Assembly (NCBI GenBank): GCA_951802425.1
Contig: OX637800.1
Coordinates: forward strand, 434,001-498,000
DNA: 64,000 nt
Direction of reading: 5' to 3'
From: Clavaria fumosa
Taxonomy: Eukaryota > Basidiomycota > Agaricomycetes > Agaricales > Clavariaceae
Position numbers and translations under genes: made by a program. Of this stretch, positions 45,826 through 57,945 are shown piece after piece. Each line of letters begins with the position of its first letter. The stretch's first letter is position 1. Below the pieces are notes generated by a model that worked only from the letters and a program-made list of their open reading frames with translations, searched no databases and was not told where the DNA came from.

Positions 45826-48760
45826 GAGGTTGAGTTATGTGTAAATTGACACACAAGTCAGGTGCAGTTATGTGTAGATTTATGCATAACTGAGGTTGAG
45901 TTATGCATACAGTTGTGTGTAGATTCATACATAATTCAGGCTCAGTTATGCAAAGATTTATGCATAACTTGACCTCAGTTGTACATAAATTCAAACATAA
46001 CTCAGGCTCAAATATGTGTGATTCTATGCATAACTCTCAACCTCAGTTATGCATGAATCTACACATAACTGCACCTGACTTGTTTGTCAATATACACATA
46101 ACTCAGGCTCAAATATGTGTGATTCTATGCATAACTCTCAACCTCAGTTATGCATGAATCTACACATAACTGCACCTGACTTGTTTGTCAATATACACAT
46201 AACTCAACTTCAGTTGTGCATAGATTTATGCATAACTCAGGCTAAGTTACGCATAGATTCACAGATAACCCAGGCTCAGTTGTGTGTAAATTCACGCATA
46301 ACTCAAGCTCAGTTATGCGTGGATCCAATCTATGCATAACTCAGGCTCAGTTGTGTGTAGATTCATGCATAACTCAGGCTCAGTTAGTAGATTCGCACAT
46401 AATTAGATCCACGCATAACTGAGCTTGAGTTATGCGTAGATTGATGCATAATTGAGCCTGAGTTATGGGTGAATCTACGCATAACTCAGGCTCAGTTATG
46501 TGTAGATTTATGCATAACTAAGGTTGACTTATGCGTGCATCTACGCATAAGTCAACCTTAGTTATGCGTAGATTCACGTGTAACTCAGGCTAAGTTATGC
46601 GTGAATCTATGCATAACTCAGGCTAAGTTATGCATGAATCTACGCATAACTCAGACTCAGTTACACGTCAATCTACGCATAACTCAACCTCAGTTATGTG
46701 TAGATTCACGCGTAACTCAGGCTCAGTTGTGCATGAATCTACGCATAACTCGGGCTCAGTTGTGCGTAGATTCACGCATAACTGCGGTTGAGTTATGCGT
46801 AGATTTACGCATAACTAAGGTTGACTTATGCGTAGATTTACACATAACTAAGGTTGACTTATGCGTAGATTTACGCATAAGTAGGCCCGAGTTGAGCATG
46901 AATCTACGCATAAGTCAACCTTAGTTATGCGTAAATCTACGCATAAGTCAACCTTAGTTATGCGTAAATCTACACATAACTGAGCCTGAGTTATGCGTAG
47001 ATTCACGCATCACTGGGGTTGAGTTACGCGTCAATCTACGCGTGACTCAGACTCAGTTATGCGCGAATCTACGCATAACTCAACCTGAGTTATGCGTAGA
47101 TTCACGCGTAAATCAGGCTCAGTTGTGCGTAGATTTACGCATAACTGAGTCTGAGTTATGCGTGAATCCACGCACAACTGAGCCTGAATACACGCATAAC
47201 TGAGGTTGAGTTATGCATAGATTTACGCATAACTCAGGCTCAGTTATGTGGAAACTCAACCTCAGTTATGCGTAAATCTACGCACAACTGAGCCTGAGTT
47301 ACGCGTGAATCTACGCATAACTCAGGCTCAGTTATGCGTAGACTCACGCGTAACTCAGACTCAGTTATGCGTGAATCTACGCGTAACTCAGACTCAGTTA
47401 CGCGTGAATCTACGCATAACTCAGACTCAGTTACGCGTAAATCTACGCATAACTGAGGTTGAGTTATGCGTGAATCTACGCATAACTCAGACTCAATTAT
47501 GCGTGAGTCTACGCATAACTGAGCCTGAGTTATGCGTAGATTCACGCTCAACTCAGACTCAGTTATGCGTAAATCTACGCACAACTGAGCCTGAGTTATG
47601 CGTGAATCTACGCACAACTGAGCCTGAGTTACACGTAGATTCACGCGTAACTGAGTCTGAGTTATGCGTAGATTTACGCATAACTGAGTCTGAGTTATGC
47701 GTGAGTCTACGCATAACTGAGGTTGAGTTATGCGTGAATCTACGCGTAACTCAGGCTCAGTTGTGCGTAGATTTACGCATAACTGAGTCTGAGTTATGCG
47801 TGAATCTACGCATAACTCAGACTCAATTATGCGTGAGTCTACGCATAACTGAGCCTGAGTTATGCGTAGATTCACGCTCAACTCAGACTCAGTTATGCGT
47901 AAATCTACGCACAACTGAGCCTGAGTTATGCGTGAATCTACGCACAACTGAGCCTGAGTTACACGTAGATTCACGCGTAACTGAGTCTGAGTTATGCGTA
48001 GATTTACGCATAACTGAGTCTGAGTTATGCGTGAGTCTACGCATAACTGAGGTTGAGTTATGCGTGAATCTACGCGTAACTCAGGCTCAGTTACGCGTGA
48101 ATCTACGCATAACTCAACCTAAGTTATGCGTAGATTCACGCGTAACTCAGGCTCAGTTGTGCGTAGATTTACGCATAACTGAGCCTGAGTTACGCGTGAA
48201 TCTACGCATAACTCAGGCTCAGTTATGTGTAGATTCACGCTCAACTCAGGCTGAGTTATGCGTAAATCTACGCACAACTGAGCCTGAGTTACGCGTGAAT
48301 CTACGCATAACTTAGGTTGAGTTATGCGTAGATTCACGCGTAACTGAGCCTGAGTTACGCGTAGATTCACGCATAACTCAACCTCAGTTATGCGTAGACT
48401 CACGCATAACTCAGACTCAGTTATGCGTAAATCTACGCATAACTCAGACTCAGTTACGTGTGAATCTACGCGTAACTCAGGCTCAGTTGTGCGTAGATTC
48501 ACGCATAACTCAGGCTCAGTTGTGCGTAGATTTACGCATAACTGAGTCTGAGTTGAGCGTGAATCTACGCATAACTCAGGCTCAGTTATGCGTAGACTCA
48601 CGCATAATTGAGTCTGAGTTATGCGTAGATTCACGCATAACTCAACCTCAGTTATGCGTAGATTTACGCGTAACTGAGTCTGAGTTACGCGTGAATCTAC
48701 GCATAACTTAGGTTGAGTTATGCGTAGATTCACGCTCAACTCAGGCTGAGTTATGTGTAG
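45826..48760. repeat. Hairpin satellite, right block
   Basis: About 88 periods of 33 bp with the same stem/loop plan as the left block. From about 46900 on, CpGs are mostly intact (ATGCGT, ACGCAT), while 45826-46600 is mostly decayed. Seven-base loops come as CAGGCTC, CAGACTC, CAACCTC and their reverse complements; eight-base loops as TAGATTCA, TAGACTCA, TAGATTTA and reverse complements. Because 33 is divisible by 3, frames up to 355 codons open on both strands with an 11-residue repeat (such as LCVNLRITEPE); these are not genes. Confidence 0.95.
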
Positions 48761-48866
48761 ATGTAGTGGTTGTGTAATATTGTATCTGAACTAAGCATAA
48801 GTAGGCCTTCCTTGGCCCAGCATAACCCACCCATAACCCTAGGGGAATTACCAAAACATAGTTACA

Positions 48867-49162
48867 ATGCTGCTCATAGCAACCCACCTCCAGACCCTGT
48901 TCTTTTTTCCCTTCCCCAGGTAGTCCAGCACAATGCAGTTCTGCCTCCACCCCTTCCTTGCCATGTGCTATCCACTCTATGCTGCTTGTCTTGTTCTTCT
49001 GTCTAGGAGTCTGGTGATTAACATAGACCCAAGAACAAGACAAGCAGCATAGAGTGGATAGCACATGGCAAGGAAGGGGTGGAGGCAGAACTGCATTGTG
49101 CTGGACTACCTGGGGAAGGGAAAAAAGAACAGGGTCTGGAGGTGGGTTGCTATGAGCAGCAT
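48867..49162. repeat. Perfect palindrome, 132-bp arms
   Basis: Arms 48867-48998 and 49031-49162 are exact reverse complements by eye, with a 32-bp centre. The flanks are not symmetric. Frames through it are artefacts. 49163-49309 has no feature. Confidence 0.9.
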
Positions 49163-49309
49163 GGACATAGCCTAGGCACTGTATGGCACACATAAGCAAT
49201 GACTGATGAACATGAGCAGTGCCAGGTATGACAAGCATGAGCACAGTAAACACATACATTACTCAAGCAGACATGTCATGAATAATACAAGGAAATATTA
49301 ACTTATCAT

Positions 49310-50560
49310 TGACTGATAATATGCACTGTCCACCAAACTTGTCCCAATGGTGCCACCCATGCTGCTCACCCCCAATTGTGCCATCCACCCTGCTTGCACT
49401 GCCTACCCACTCACCTCATTGGTGCTACACCACATGGCTTGCCTCACTTGCACCTCCTCACTTGTGCCACTTGCCTTACTCACCTTGCCTGTGCCACCCA
49501 CTCACTCCACTCACACTGTCCACCCTCCATCCTACTTACACCACCTGTGCTACTCACTCTTAGCATGCCAAACCTAGGTCCTACATACCTACCAAGATCC
49601 AATGTGATGCAGGCTGGGATATCATACAGATACAGGTAAGCCATGCCAGGAGGACCAGGACACCCACATCTCTCATAATGTACAAAGTAAGTTGACTGGA
49701 TGTGTGCCTCAAGGTGGGTGTCCAGGACTGCCATGCCCAAATGACACACAAAGTTGACTAGATGTGAATGTCAAAGTGGGTGTCCTGGATGCCCCATCTC
49801 ACAAAGTCAGTTAAGTGATGAGTTGAGTTTGTGTCAAAGCTTGAAAGCATGTGTGTGGCCCACAGCTATCAACACATGGGGGAGAATGGGGGAGACACAA
49901 TTGCTGAATGAAGAGACTGGGGAAGAGACAGGAGAGCAGACAATCATACAAGGGCAATGGTATGCTGGTACATGGGTGACTATCTGATGGTGCTATAGGG
50001 ACAACAGGGAGCACCTCAGATGGAGGAGGGCTTGAATGGATGCTAGATGGAATGGAAGAAGAAGGCCCTTAGTTGGTAGTAGAGACAGGAAGGCATAACA
50101 ATGTCATCCATGTGGACAAGAAATACTGATGAAATGTGGAAACAAAATTCCATTTCTTAAGATGAGTTGCAGATTCATGTGAATATACAATATGGGTGAA
50201 GGATGATGTGCTTGCTTGTCCCCACTCATCTCAGACCTCCATTGTCCACAGGCAGCAAGTCACCCTACCCCTCAATGTAAGTACCTGTCTATCATGTTCA
50301 CCTTGCTTGTACTGCACTAGTAATCATGCTTGTGCCATCCATGTCACTCTCACCACTTCCATCATCCACCCCACTTGCCTCACTTGCACTGCCTACCCTG
50401 CTCAACCCACTTGTGACATCCACCCTGCCCATCCCACTTGCACTGCTGACTGCTAACCATGATTGCCCCACTCACCTGCTCACCCTGCTTGCACTGCCTA
50501 GGAAGTCATGGAAGATGACTATGCTGGTTGTGGGCAATCCATATCTGCAAAGGAAAAGGA
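49310..50560 (+). repeat. Family B repeats, probable retroelement leader
   Basis: 49310-49570 and 50200-50520 share CACTTGC, CACCCTGC and TGCCACCCACTCACTCC blocks with each other and with 2850-3245. Between them are G/A-rich, CpG-poor stretches with two AAAGT(T/G)GACT(A/G)GATGTG copies near 49690 and 49755. They precede the chromovirus body at 50.6 kb, so a leader or LTR role is likely but not proved. Confidence 0.45.
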
Positions 50561-50578
50561 AAAACCCTTCAGGCTATG

Positions 50579-53255
50579 TCACCCGAGTGAGGAAACAGAA
50601 GTGTTACGCCTCCATGTATTGGGAAAGAGTGTGCCAAGGAAGGAAGCTCCAAAGAGCTGACTACACTTGGGCCCCTGTGACAAGGGTGAGCCCTGGAAGG
50701 GGGAGAGGCTAATGCCTCTGTAAAATTGAAAGATGATGCCTACCTCAAGGGCAGGCATGAGTACTGGTTTAACCAGTATGCTGAACTCTTTGGGGGAGTC
50801 CCCCCCAGACTGCCTCCATTTTGGGCAGTAAACCACCATATACCCTTGATAGACAAAAAGAAAGTCTATAACTATTACTTGCCTTGGTGTGCTGAGGCAT
50901 TCAAGGAACAATTCCTTGAGAAAGTGAACCATTACATTACTAACGGTTGGTGGGAAGCAGGAGCAGCATCACAGGCAGCTCCTATGCTGTGTATACTGAA
51001 AAGCAGCTGGAACCCGCTGCTACAGACAGTTGTAGACTGCCAGAAACAGAATGCAAACACTGTACAGGATATTACCCCATTGCCTGATCAAGATCAGATC
51101 AGAGAGGACATGGCTAGAGCCGCATATAGGTCAAAGATTGACCTATCAGATGCGAACGAACAAGTATGCGTAGAGCCTGAGGAGGTGTGGAAGATGGCAT
51201 TTGTGACTGTCTTGGGCACCATGTTCTCACAGGTGATGCAGATAGGGGAATGTAATGCCCCTGCTACCTTTCAGTGCCTGATGATGCACATATTTTGTCA
51301 TCAGCTGGGGAAGTATGTGCATGTGTACTTAGACAATGTATTCACCCTCTCCAAGACCTTGGAGGACCATGAGCATCACTTAGGGATGGTCTTTGAGACC
51401 CTCAAAGGCACCAGCCTTTTCTTGAGCAAGAAAAAGTGCTCGTTATATGCAAAGAGCATAGATTGCTTAGGGCACATAATAGATGCCTGGCGAATCCACA
51501 TTACAGTGGATAAAATGGAAAACACCAACAAGTGTTAACAAGGTACAGAGGTTCCTTGGGTTAGTACAGTACATTGGACAGTTCCTGCCCAATCTGTCTG
51601 CATATACTGGCCCATTAGCCAGTCTGTATAGTGAAATGCAAATGTTTCACTGGAGGCCGCTCCATGATAGATGCATGGAGATGATCAAGGCATTGGCATG
51701 TAAAACACCAATATTATGCATGGTAGATGCAGCAGTACAGGTAATGGCAGCAGAGCTAGCCTGGCTCTTTCTAACACATGTAGTGAGACTACATGGGTTG
51801 CCAGGATTGATTGTGTCCAACAATGATCCTAGATTCACATCTGCCTTTTGGCAGGAAACTCACCAATTACTCAGTGTTAAGCTGTGGATGTCCACAGCTT
51901 TCCATCTGCAGACAGATGGAGTGATGGAGCAGTCAATCTGATCTGTGGTCCAGCCAGACTAGACAGATTGGGCGGAGCGAATCCCAATGGTCAAGTTCGC
52001 CATTAACACACTGATAAGCATGTCTATGGGGTTCACCCTATTTGAATTAACCTATGGGTATATGCCCCAGATGATGGCAGAGTTGCCAGACAACCTCTGG
52101 GCACAGCCCAGAGGAGTAAGGATGTTCGCAGAGAAGGCTGCACTCAACCTTTCAATGGCACATGACGTGATCATAGAAAGTTGCATCCACCAGATGTTTT
52201 ATGCTAATCAGCATAGACAGGAAGAGCACCCATTTAGAGAGGGAGAATTAGTTTATTGGGCCTTACCCAATATGGTCATGTAGACTGGAATCATCCACAT
52301 ACGAGCTGGAGCTCCCTGACTCACTAAAGTCAAGGAGAATCCACCTGATGTTCCTTGTCAGCTGGCTACAGCAACATGAGCCAAACAACAACTTGTTGTT
52401 TCTGCACCATGAGGTGAAAGTCTTTTATGACTTTGAAATGGATCCAAAGGAGGAATGGCTGGTCGATGCTAGTGTTGCCACGGTTCGGTTCAACTTCCGC
52501 TAACCGATGAGTCAAGCCGCATTTTAGCCGAACCGCGCCGATACTTCGGCTTACCAGTTTGAGCGGTTTTCGAGTGACTTAACCGCGGTTTAAGATCCAT
52601 TTTTGGAAGAAAATCAGTTAATGCTGTTTTCCTTGGCTCATCCCCCCTTTGCTATCCCCTCATGGCCTGCCATCCCCACTCCTTACTACATTCAATACCC
52701 CTGCAATGCCCACAAGTTGTTGTGGCCTGGGGATGATTAAAAAAATGAGGTGGCTCATTTGCGCCAAAATTATGTAAGCGTTAATTATATAAGGTGGCTA
52801 CTATATATAGAAGAAAACTGTTCTTACAAAAACCCCTCCAACCTTGAAAATAAGACTGGAAGTGAGTCTGACAATGCTCCCAAATGTGTCTGCACCCTCT
52901 TCTTTGAGACTCACAGCTGAGTTGGAGGAGCTACAGCTTGATTTCTTGGGATTTCCATTTTAGCACCAAGCCGTGACTTAGCGCGTTGTAATCGGTTCGG
53001 CTTCGCTCAGCTTTCCGCATTTGGACAAAACCGATTGAACCGGACCGCGCCGGACTCCGCCGAACCGTGGCAACACTAGTCGATGCCATTATTGGCCATA
53101 GGTGGGAAGGACGCCACCTAGAATGTGAGGTCCAATGGAATCTTGGGGATACAACTTGGGAGCCATATATGGGAGTCAAAGAGCTAGCAGCTCTAGACCA
53201 CTACCTTGAATTGCAAGGGGTGGAATCATGGAGGGCACTGCCTAGGCACCCTTGA
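50579..53255 (+). pseudogene. Ty3 chromovirus pol, degraded
   Basis: RT: AVNHHIPLIDKKKVYNYYLP, YRSKIDLSDANEQV, NAPATFQCLMM, and VYLDNVF where active RTs have YLDD (Asp to Asn). RNase H start: VQRFLGLVQYIGQFLPNLSAY. Then a deletion near 51745 jumps to the integrase core: VRLHGLPGLIVSNNDPRFTS (catalytic SD changed to SN) and FHLQTDGVMEQ. Then the Ty3 C-terminal region (51987-52283) and a chromodomain: the frame ends at about 52469, where a MITE sits, and resumes at 53079 (GHRWEGRHLECEVQWNLGDT, TWEPYMGVKELAALDHYLEL). Asp-to-Asn changes and stops fit G-to-A/C-to-T decay. It cannot be active. Confidence 0.85.
52470..53078. mobile_element. hAT-type MITE (609 bp) in the chromodomain
   Basis: Perfect 19-bp terminal inverted repeats TAGTGTTGCCACGGTTCGG. 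Target duplication GTCGATGC at 52462-52469 and 53079-53086. Subterminal CCGAACCG/AACCGC motifs lie at both ends; the middle is A/T-rich without a transposase, apart from a short frame near 52875-52962 that might be a remnant. Removing one target copy restores the chromodomain reading frame at that point. Confidence 0.95.
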
Positions 53256-53485
53256 GCAGAGTGCAGACAGAGCACCCATGCAGAGTAGTAAACAGATTGA
53301 GCCAGACCGCAGGGTCATTAGCCACAGTTGAGTCACATGGTGGCTCAGGTATGAAACCTTAAGAGGATCCACCCTCTTTTTCTTATTTCTCCATCAACCA
53401 TAACCATGGATGATCTGATGGGGAGACCCCATCTCCTCATGCTATCCCTGCTGCCACTGTCCCTGGCCTTGCACCAGGAAACTCG

Positions 53486-54988
53486 TTGCTGACAAGCATC
53501 ATCAGAATGGCTGGGTTGTCCCAGCCATTATTGTCACAAGGGGAGGAGGCCCTCCCCTGGGTCCAAGACCACATGATTCATGCAATCACTCACAGATCCT
53601 GGTGCCGACAGTGCATCAGGTTCCATTGTCACATCTTCGAGTTGCTGTTGCACTTGGATGAAGTGTTTCAGCAAACACTTAAGGAAGTGCAGGAAAGTGC
53701 TAAGCACAAACTTGGGCTGGGGCTTGAGGTGATGCAGTGCAAGCTGGAAGACTTGTGCAAAGATAATGAGAAGGGCAGTGCCCTTTGTGTGGGTCATCAG
53801 CAAAAGCTTGAAAAAGCTTATGATAATTTGGACAAGGTTGAAGAAGACCTTAGAGGGGCACAGGAGAAGATTCTCTCCTTGACAGAAAAGTTGGCAAGCA
53901 CCAATGAAGAGCTTGCCACACTGAGAACCACAGCAAAGGGAAAGGGACCTGAAAGGGACCCCTTGGAGTGGGACCCAAAATGGGCCTGCACCACTGTCTC
54001 GTATGCGGACATAGCACTGCCTACAGGGGACATTGACATCCCCATGAGTTTTGAAGAGGGATATCCCCCTCTTCCACCTGCTGGTGTCAGTCAGCAGAAT
54101 CCTGATGCCTCACTGAGACATTAATGAACTTTCTCAGAGATGGTTCTCACACCTCTGACAAGGGGTTATCCCTTTAATGCCCCTCAACCAGACAGAGCTC
54201 CAGATGGCTACCCTTGGCCATCTGGGGTGTCCATGAAACCTGGTGCATGGGTTGTCAAGTTGAAGACAGTTGAGGAGGTGATTGCCCTCAACCAATAGGT
54301 GCATCATGGAGTGCCTGACGGCAGTTATGATATGACTGCCATGATGAAGATGCGATGGGCTGTCAAGGAGGCCCAGAAGAACGCCACAGTGGCTAAGCCA
54401 CCCATGCCAGTTGAGGACTGGCTGGTGAGGAACTGGAGAGTTCCTGCCAGGGTCAAGAAATCAGCAGACCAGGTAGCCTGCCATCTGCAAGGGCAGATGT
54501 TGCAAGAGAGTGGAGGGATGGGCAACCCATCCCTGAGGACAGGACCCTCGGAAGTCACAGGAGGGGGAGTACCCTCCTATCCATTGTACCAGACATTGCT
54601 GCTGGCAATGATGAGAGTAGTTGTGCCTCCCATGAGGGAGTTTATAGACATTGGGGAGCTGTTGCTCCCCCAAGAGTTGTGGCTCTCCTTTGTAGGAGAG
54701 AAGGGGGAAATTCCCCCTATGAATCCAAAAGGTGACAGAGGCACAGTGTCAGACCTGCACTGCTATGTTGAGGAAATAAGGATGGGCAGAGTGGCCATCC
54801 TTGGCATTGATAAAGATGGGGACTCACTCCTGTCTTTTGCATGCAAGGTGGCCATCTGGCACACCATAATGGCATGCGTGCCATCCCAGGCCCGGATGCG
54901 GTGCCTGTTCCTGGCCATGGCCATGGCCCTCTTTGTCTCAAAGGGGGCATATGCGCAGGCCATCAAAGGGAGAGTCCTCCCTGTGTGA
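53486..54988 (+). pseudogene. Coiled-coil ORF, probably retroelement-associated
   Basis: Frame 53486-54121 has a long coiled coil (KLEKAYDNLDKVEEDLRGAQ, LTEKLASTNEELATLR) and ends after a Pro-rich stretch. The reading continues past a stop and frame changes to 54299-54988 (MKMRWAVKEAQKNATVAKPP, PVEDWLVRNWRVPARVKK, FIDIGELLLPQELWLSFVGE). It lies in line after the chromovirus and is equally CpG-poor. Similar coiled-coil ORFs accompany retroelements in mushroom genomes (recollection, unchecked). 54989-55599 continues the same decayed DNA with no supported gene. Confidence 0.4.
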
Positions 54989-55599
54989 TGGTCCAGACTC
55001 TGGACCACAAATGTAACACTGACAGTTGCACAGACAATCAAGGCATTTGCTGATGCCAGAGTCTCTGTTGAAGAAGCTCTGGGACAAATTTGTACTCATG
55101 TACCCACACAAGTACATGTGAAAGGGGAATGCCCCCGTAGATGATGACATCCAGCTAGTGCTGGCTGAATGGGAGAAGCCTCCCATACCCCCCGAATGTA
55201 TGCACTGCTAGAGTGCATAGGGCACAGTGCACATCTGTGCTGCCTCTGGGTGGGGGAGAGGACAGGGGACAAATGGAGGGGCAACATGCCCCTGGAAGAC
55301 AGTGGAAGTACATCCACTGTCCAAAACCCCCTAGGGCTGCCTATTGGAGGTTTAACAATACACCCCCCACCAGGGTGTGCCACTCGTGACACACTGTCCA
55401 ACTGGGGGCAGGTCACGCAGACCACTTGGCTGGACCTGTCAGCACCAGGCAAAGGCCCCAGGAGGGGATTGCGCCTGGTGACATGGCGACAACTCTGCCC
55501 AAGGGGATGCACCCCTTTAATATTATTTTACAATCCTGCTTGTCATCCTGCACTGCCTGCACATCATCTCTGGTTAGGGGCCTCTCCAGTGGGGGAGGG

Positions 55600-55811
55600 T
55601 GTAAGGCCCCAGGCCTTCTATATTTCCTATTACATAATCTACATACCATATTTAGTTCAATAAGCATAGCTGCTTGGCTATGCTTACATCAGCAGCCCCT
55701 GGAGGGCCACTCACCTATATATACGATGTCACAACTGTACAGAGAGGGCAGATCCCTCTATATAGAACTACCTACTCAATATACCATTGAGTCCAGTTCT
55801 TTTGAGGGATA
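55600..55811 (+). repeat. LTR-like repeat D, copy 1
   Basis: It starts near TGTAAGGCCCCAGGCC and holds TATATATAC near 55715 (TATA-like). 55705-55811 (GGCCACTCAC to TTTGAGGGATA) recurs at 63595-63700. It lies in front of a copia gag remnant, the place of a 5' LTR. 55812-56559 contains G/T-rich DNA and a short frame (56143-56445) without a recognised domain. Confidence 0.55.
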
Positions 55812-56559
55812 AGCTGCCTTTCAATGGCCCTGGCTTGGGTGGTGTTGTCATTCATGATTTTTGACTGGCAGGGTGTGTCCTGGTGGTCAGTATGGGGGGG
55901 TTGTGTTCATGTAGTCCTGCTGCTCCCTGCATCTTCAGTCTGGTGACTGCTGGCATTGGTTAACATTTGGTTTTTGGCTTTATTTTGCTGTTCTCTGCTC
56001 TGCTCTAGTATGGGTAGGTGGTTTGGAAATGTAGATATGGTAGTTAAGAGGCTCTTGTAAGGACTATGGTACTAGGTGACTGGGTATTCTTGATTTTGTT
56101 GTTGGGTTTTTATGGTGTTGTTGGGGTTGCCTAGAAAGGAAGTTGCTCCCTTCACTCCCTTGTTCAATGCCATTGTCACACTCTGAGTCAATTGTTGCAA
56201 CTGCCCTCATTGCCATCATGGTTGGTCATATTGAGGCCATGGTCCCAGCTCCTGCCAGCACCCCAGCAGGCCGGTTGAATGTGGCTAACCCTGCATCTGT
56301 GAACAATGGGCCAGCATCTTCAATGGAATTGGTGATCTCACCTCTGCCATTGGGAAATGATGCAGTGTCTATTGCCCTAGCTGTGTCCTGGGCAGAGTCA
56401 CAACTGTGGTATCACTGCTTACCTCAATTTGTGCTTCACAAATAGTGTCCCAGTGCAAGACTGCCTGCCAGCTTCTGAGTCCCTCTGCCAATTTGGTGCC
56501 TCACTTGCAGGCCAGTACTCAGAGTCAGTGGCATGCAACATCCTGGCTGGTGTGAGAGC

Positions 56560-57420
56560 CTAGCACATCTTCTCCAATGTCCCTTGGAAGGGGGGTGTGC
56601 ATCTCCAGCAAGCCCTGCATGGTGGTGAAAACCTGCAGCCTGTGATCTCAATCATGCCCATGTGATGGCCAGTGTCTTGTGACAACTCATGCCCACTGGA
56701 CCCATCCTGATTACTGTGCATGTCCCTGAATGGAGTATAAGAAGAGTCACAATACCTGCCTTCACTACCATTATCACCCTGCTGAAGATCAGCCTTGACC
56801 TGCTCATTGAACTGCTCAGCCAAGGGGCTGATTGCTGCACTCTCAGAGAAGGGCCTACCCAAAAGAAAGAAAGCAGTGAGGCAGCACTTACCACCACAAT
56901 GAACTCTGCCAGACCCAAGGAAAAGGACTGGCTGAAAGGGAAGTGTTACATCTGCAGAAGACAGGACATTATCAGTATGATTGTTGGGCAAAAGAGGGAG
57001 GGAAAGGAAGGGCAAGACCCCCAACAAAAGGGCAGAAACACTGAGAAGGCTGCCACTGCTGAGCATGACAGTGACAAGATAGCATGGCTGGCTGTCATAG
57101 AAGAAGATTGTCAGCCTGAGACAGGCAAAAAGCCTGCCACTCACCTGACACATGACTATGGCAATGTCAAAATATACAACTCCAGCACTTTGTGGCACAT
57201 GTCCCCTTACTGTTTGAAGTTTGTAAACTTCACTGAAATCCCTCCCAAGAACATTCACACAGCTTACTGGCATACCTTCTGTGCCACTGGCAAGGGGGAT
57301 ATGTACATCATGGTCCCAAAGGGGGAAACCAAGACAATTTTATTATTATGAGACATACTCTATACTCCAGCAATGTCAGCAACTGTTATGACCCCATCCA
57401 ATTACATAAGCACTATCTCC
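56560..57420 (+). pseudogene. Copia gag-protease remnant
   Basis: The frame to 57351 holds a decayed zinc knuckle (KGKCYICRRQD, second half lost), an acidic linker and a protease-like segment YNSSTLWHMSPYCLKFVNF, where active proteins have DSG-x3-HMSPY. After a TGA it continues DILYTPAMS, the usual LKDVLYAP-like block. All later domains are missing. Upstream gag is in several frames with stops. Confidence 0.55.
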
Positions 57421-57945
57421 ACTCCAGGCTCTGGACTCTGCACCTTCTCTGATCTGCTCTGCCATAACTCTGCATACTCTGCTTCACACTTCCCTCAGAC
57501 TCTGTTCTAGAACCTTCTCCCACCATCCCCCTGTTCTTGTAACCAATGGGTGGATGCCCATGACCCATGGGAGTCATTGTTGTTGTGGTTCCTTTGTTCC
57601 TTGAAGATTGCACAGGCACTTGTGGTGAAACCCTCCTGGAAATTTGATATATACTATGTTTCAGAGTACTCTTCTACTCCTGTCCTTGCAGTATAAGATC
57701 CCACCTGTAGTTCCCTGTTCTGCAATTTGAATATTATCATCCCTTGATCCTGAACTCTGAGCTTTCATCCTCATTGTCCTCAACATTCTTCACATCATCC
57801 AAGCAACTCCAAGCAGGATGATGGGAGGGGGGAGAGAGGGATGGAATATGATAGGTATGGGATGGCCCAGTATAGCATTGCATTTGTTTTGGAATCCTAT
57901 GGTTGGTTTTGATAAACGGTGTAAGGACCATATGTGATCTAAACA

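Noticed and set aside
47240..48739. Open frames of 355, 244 and 206 codons on both strands with an 11-residue repeat
   Set aside because: The 33-bp satellite period is a multiple of 3, so frames open on both strands at once; no start context, introns or domain.
48741..49259. A 172-codon minus frame with a repeated Pro-rich segment
   Set aside because: It crosses the palindrome, so the same peptide appears on both strands; no domain.
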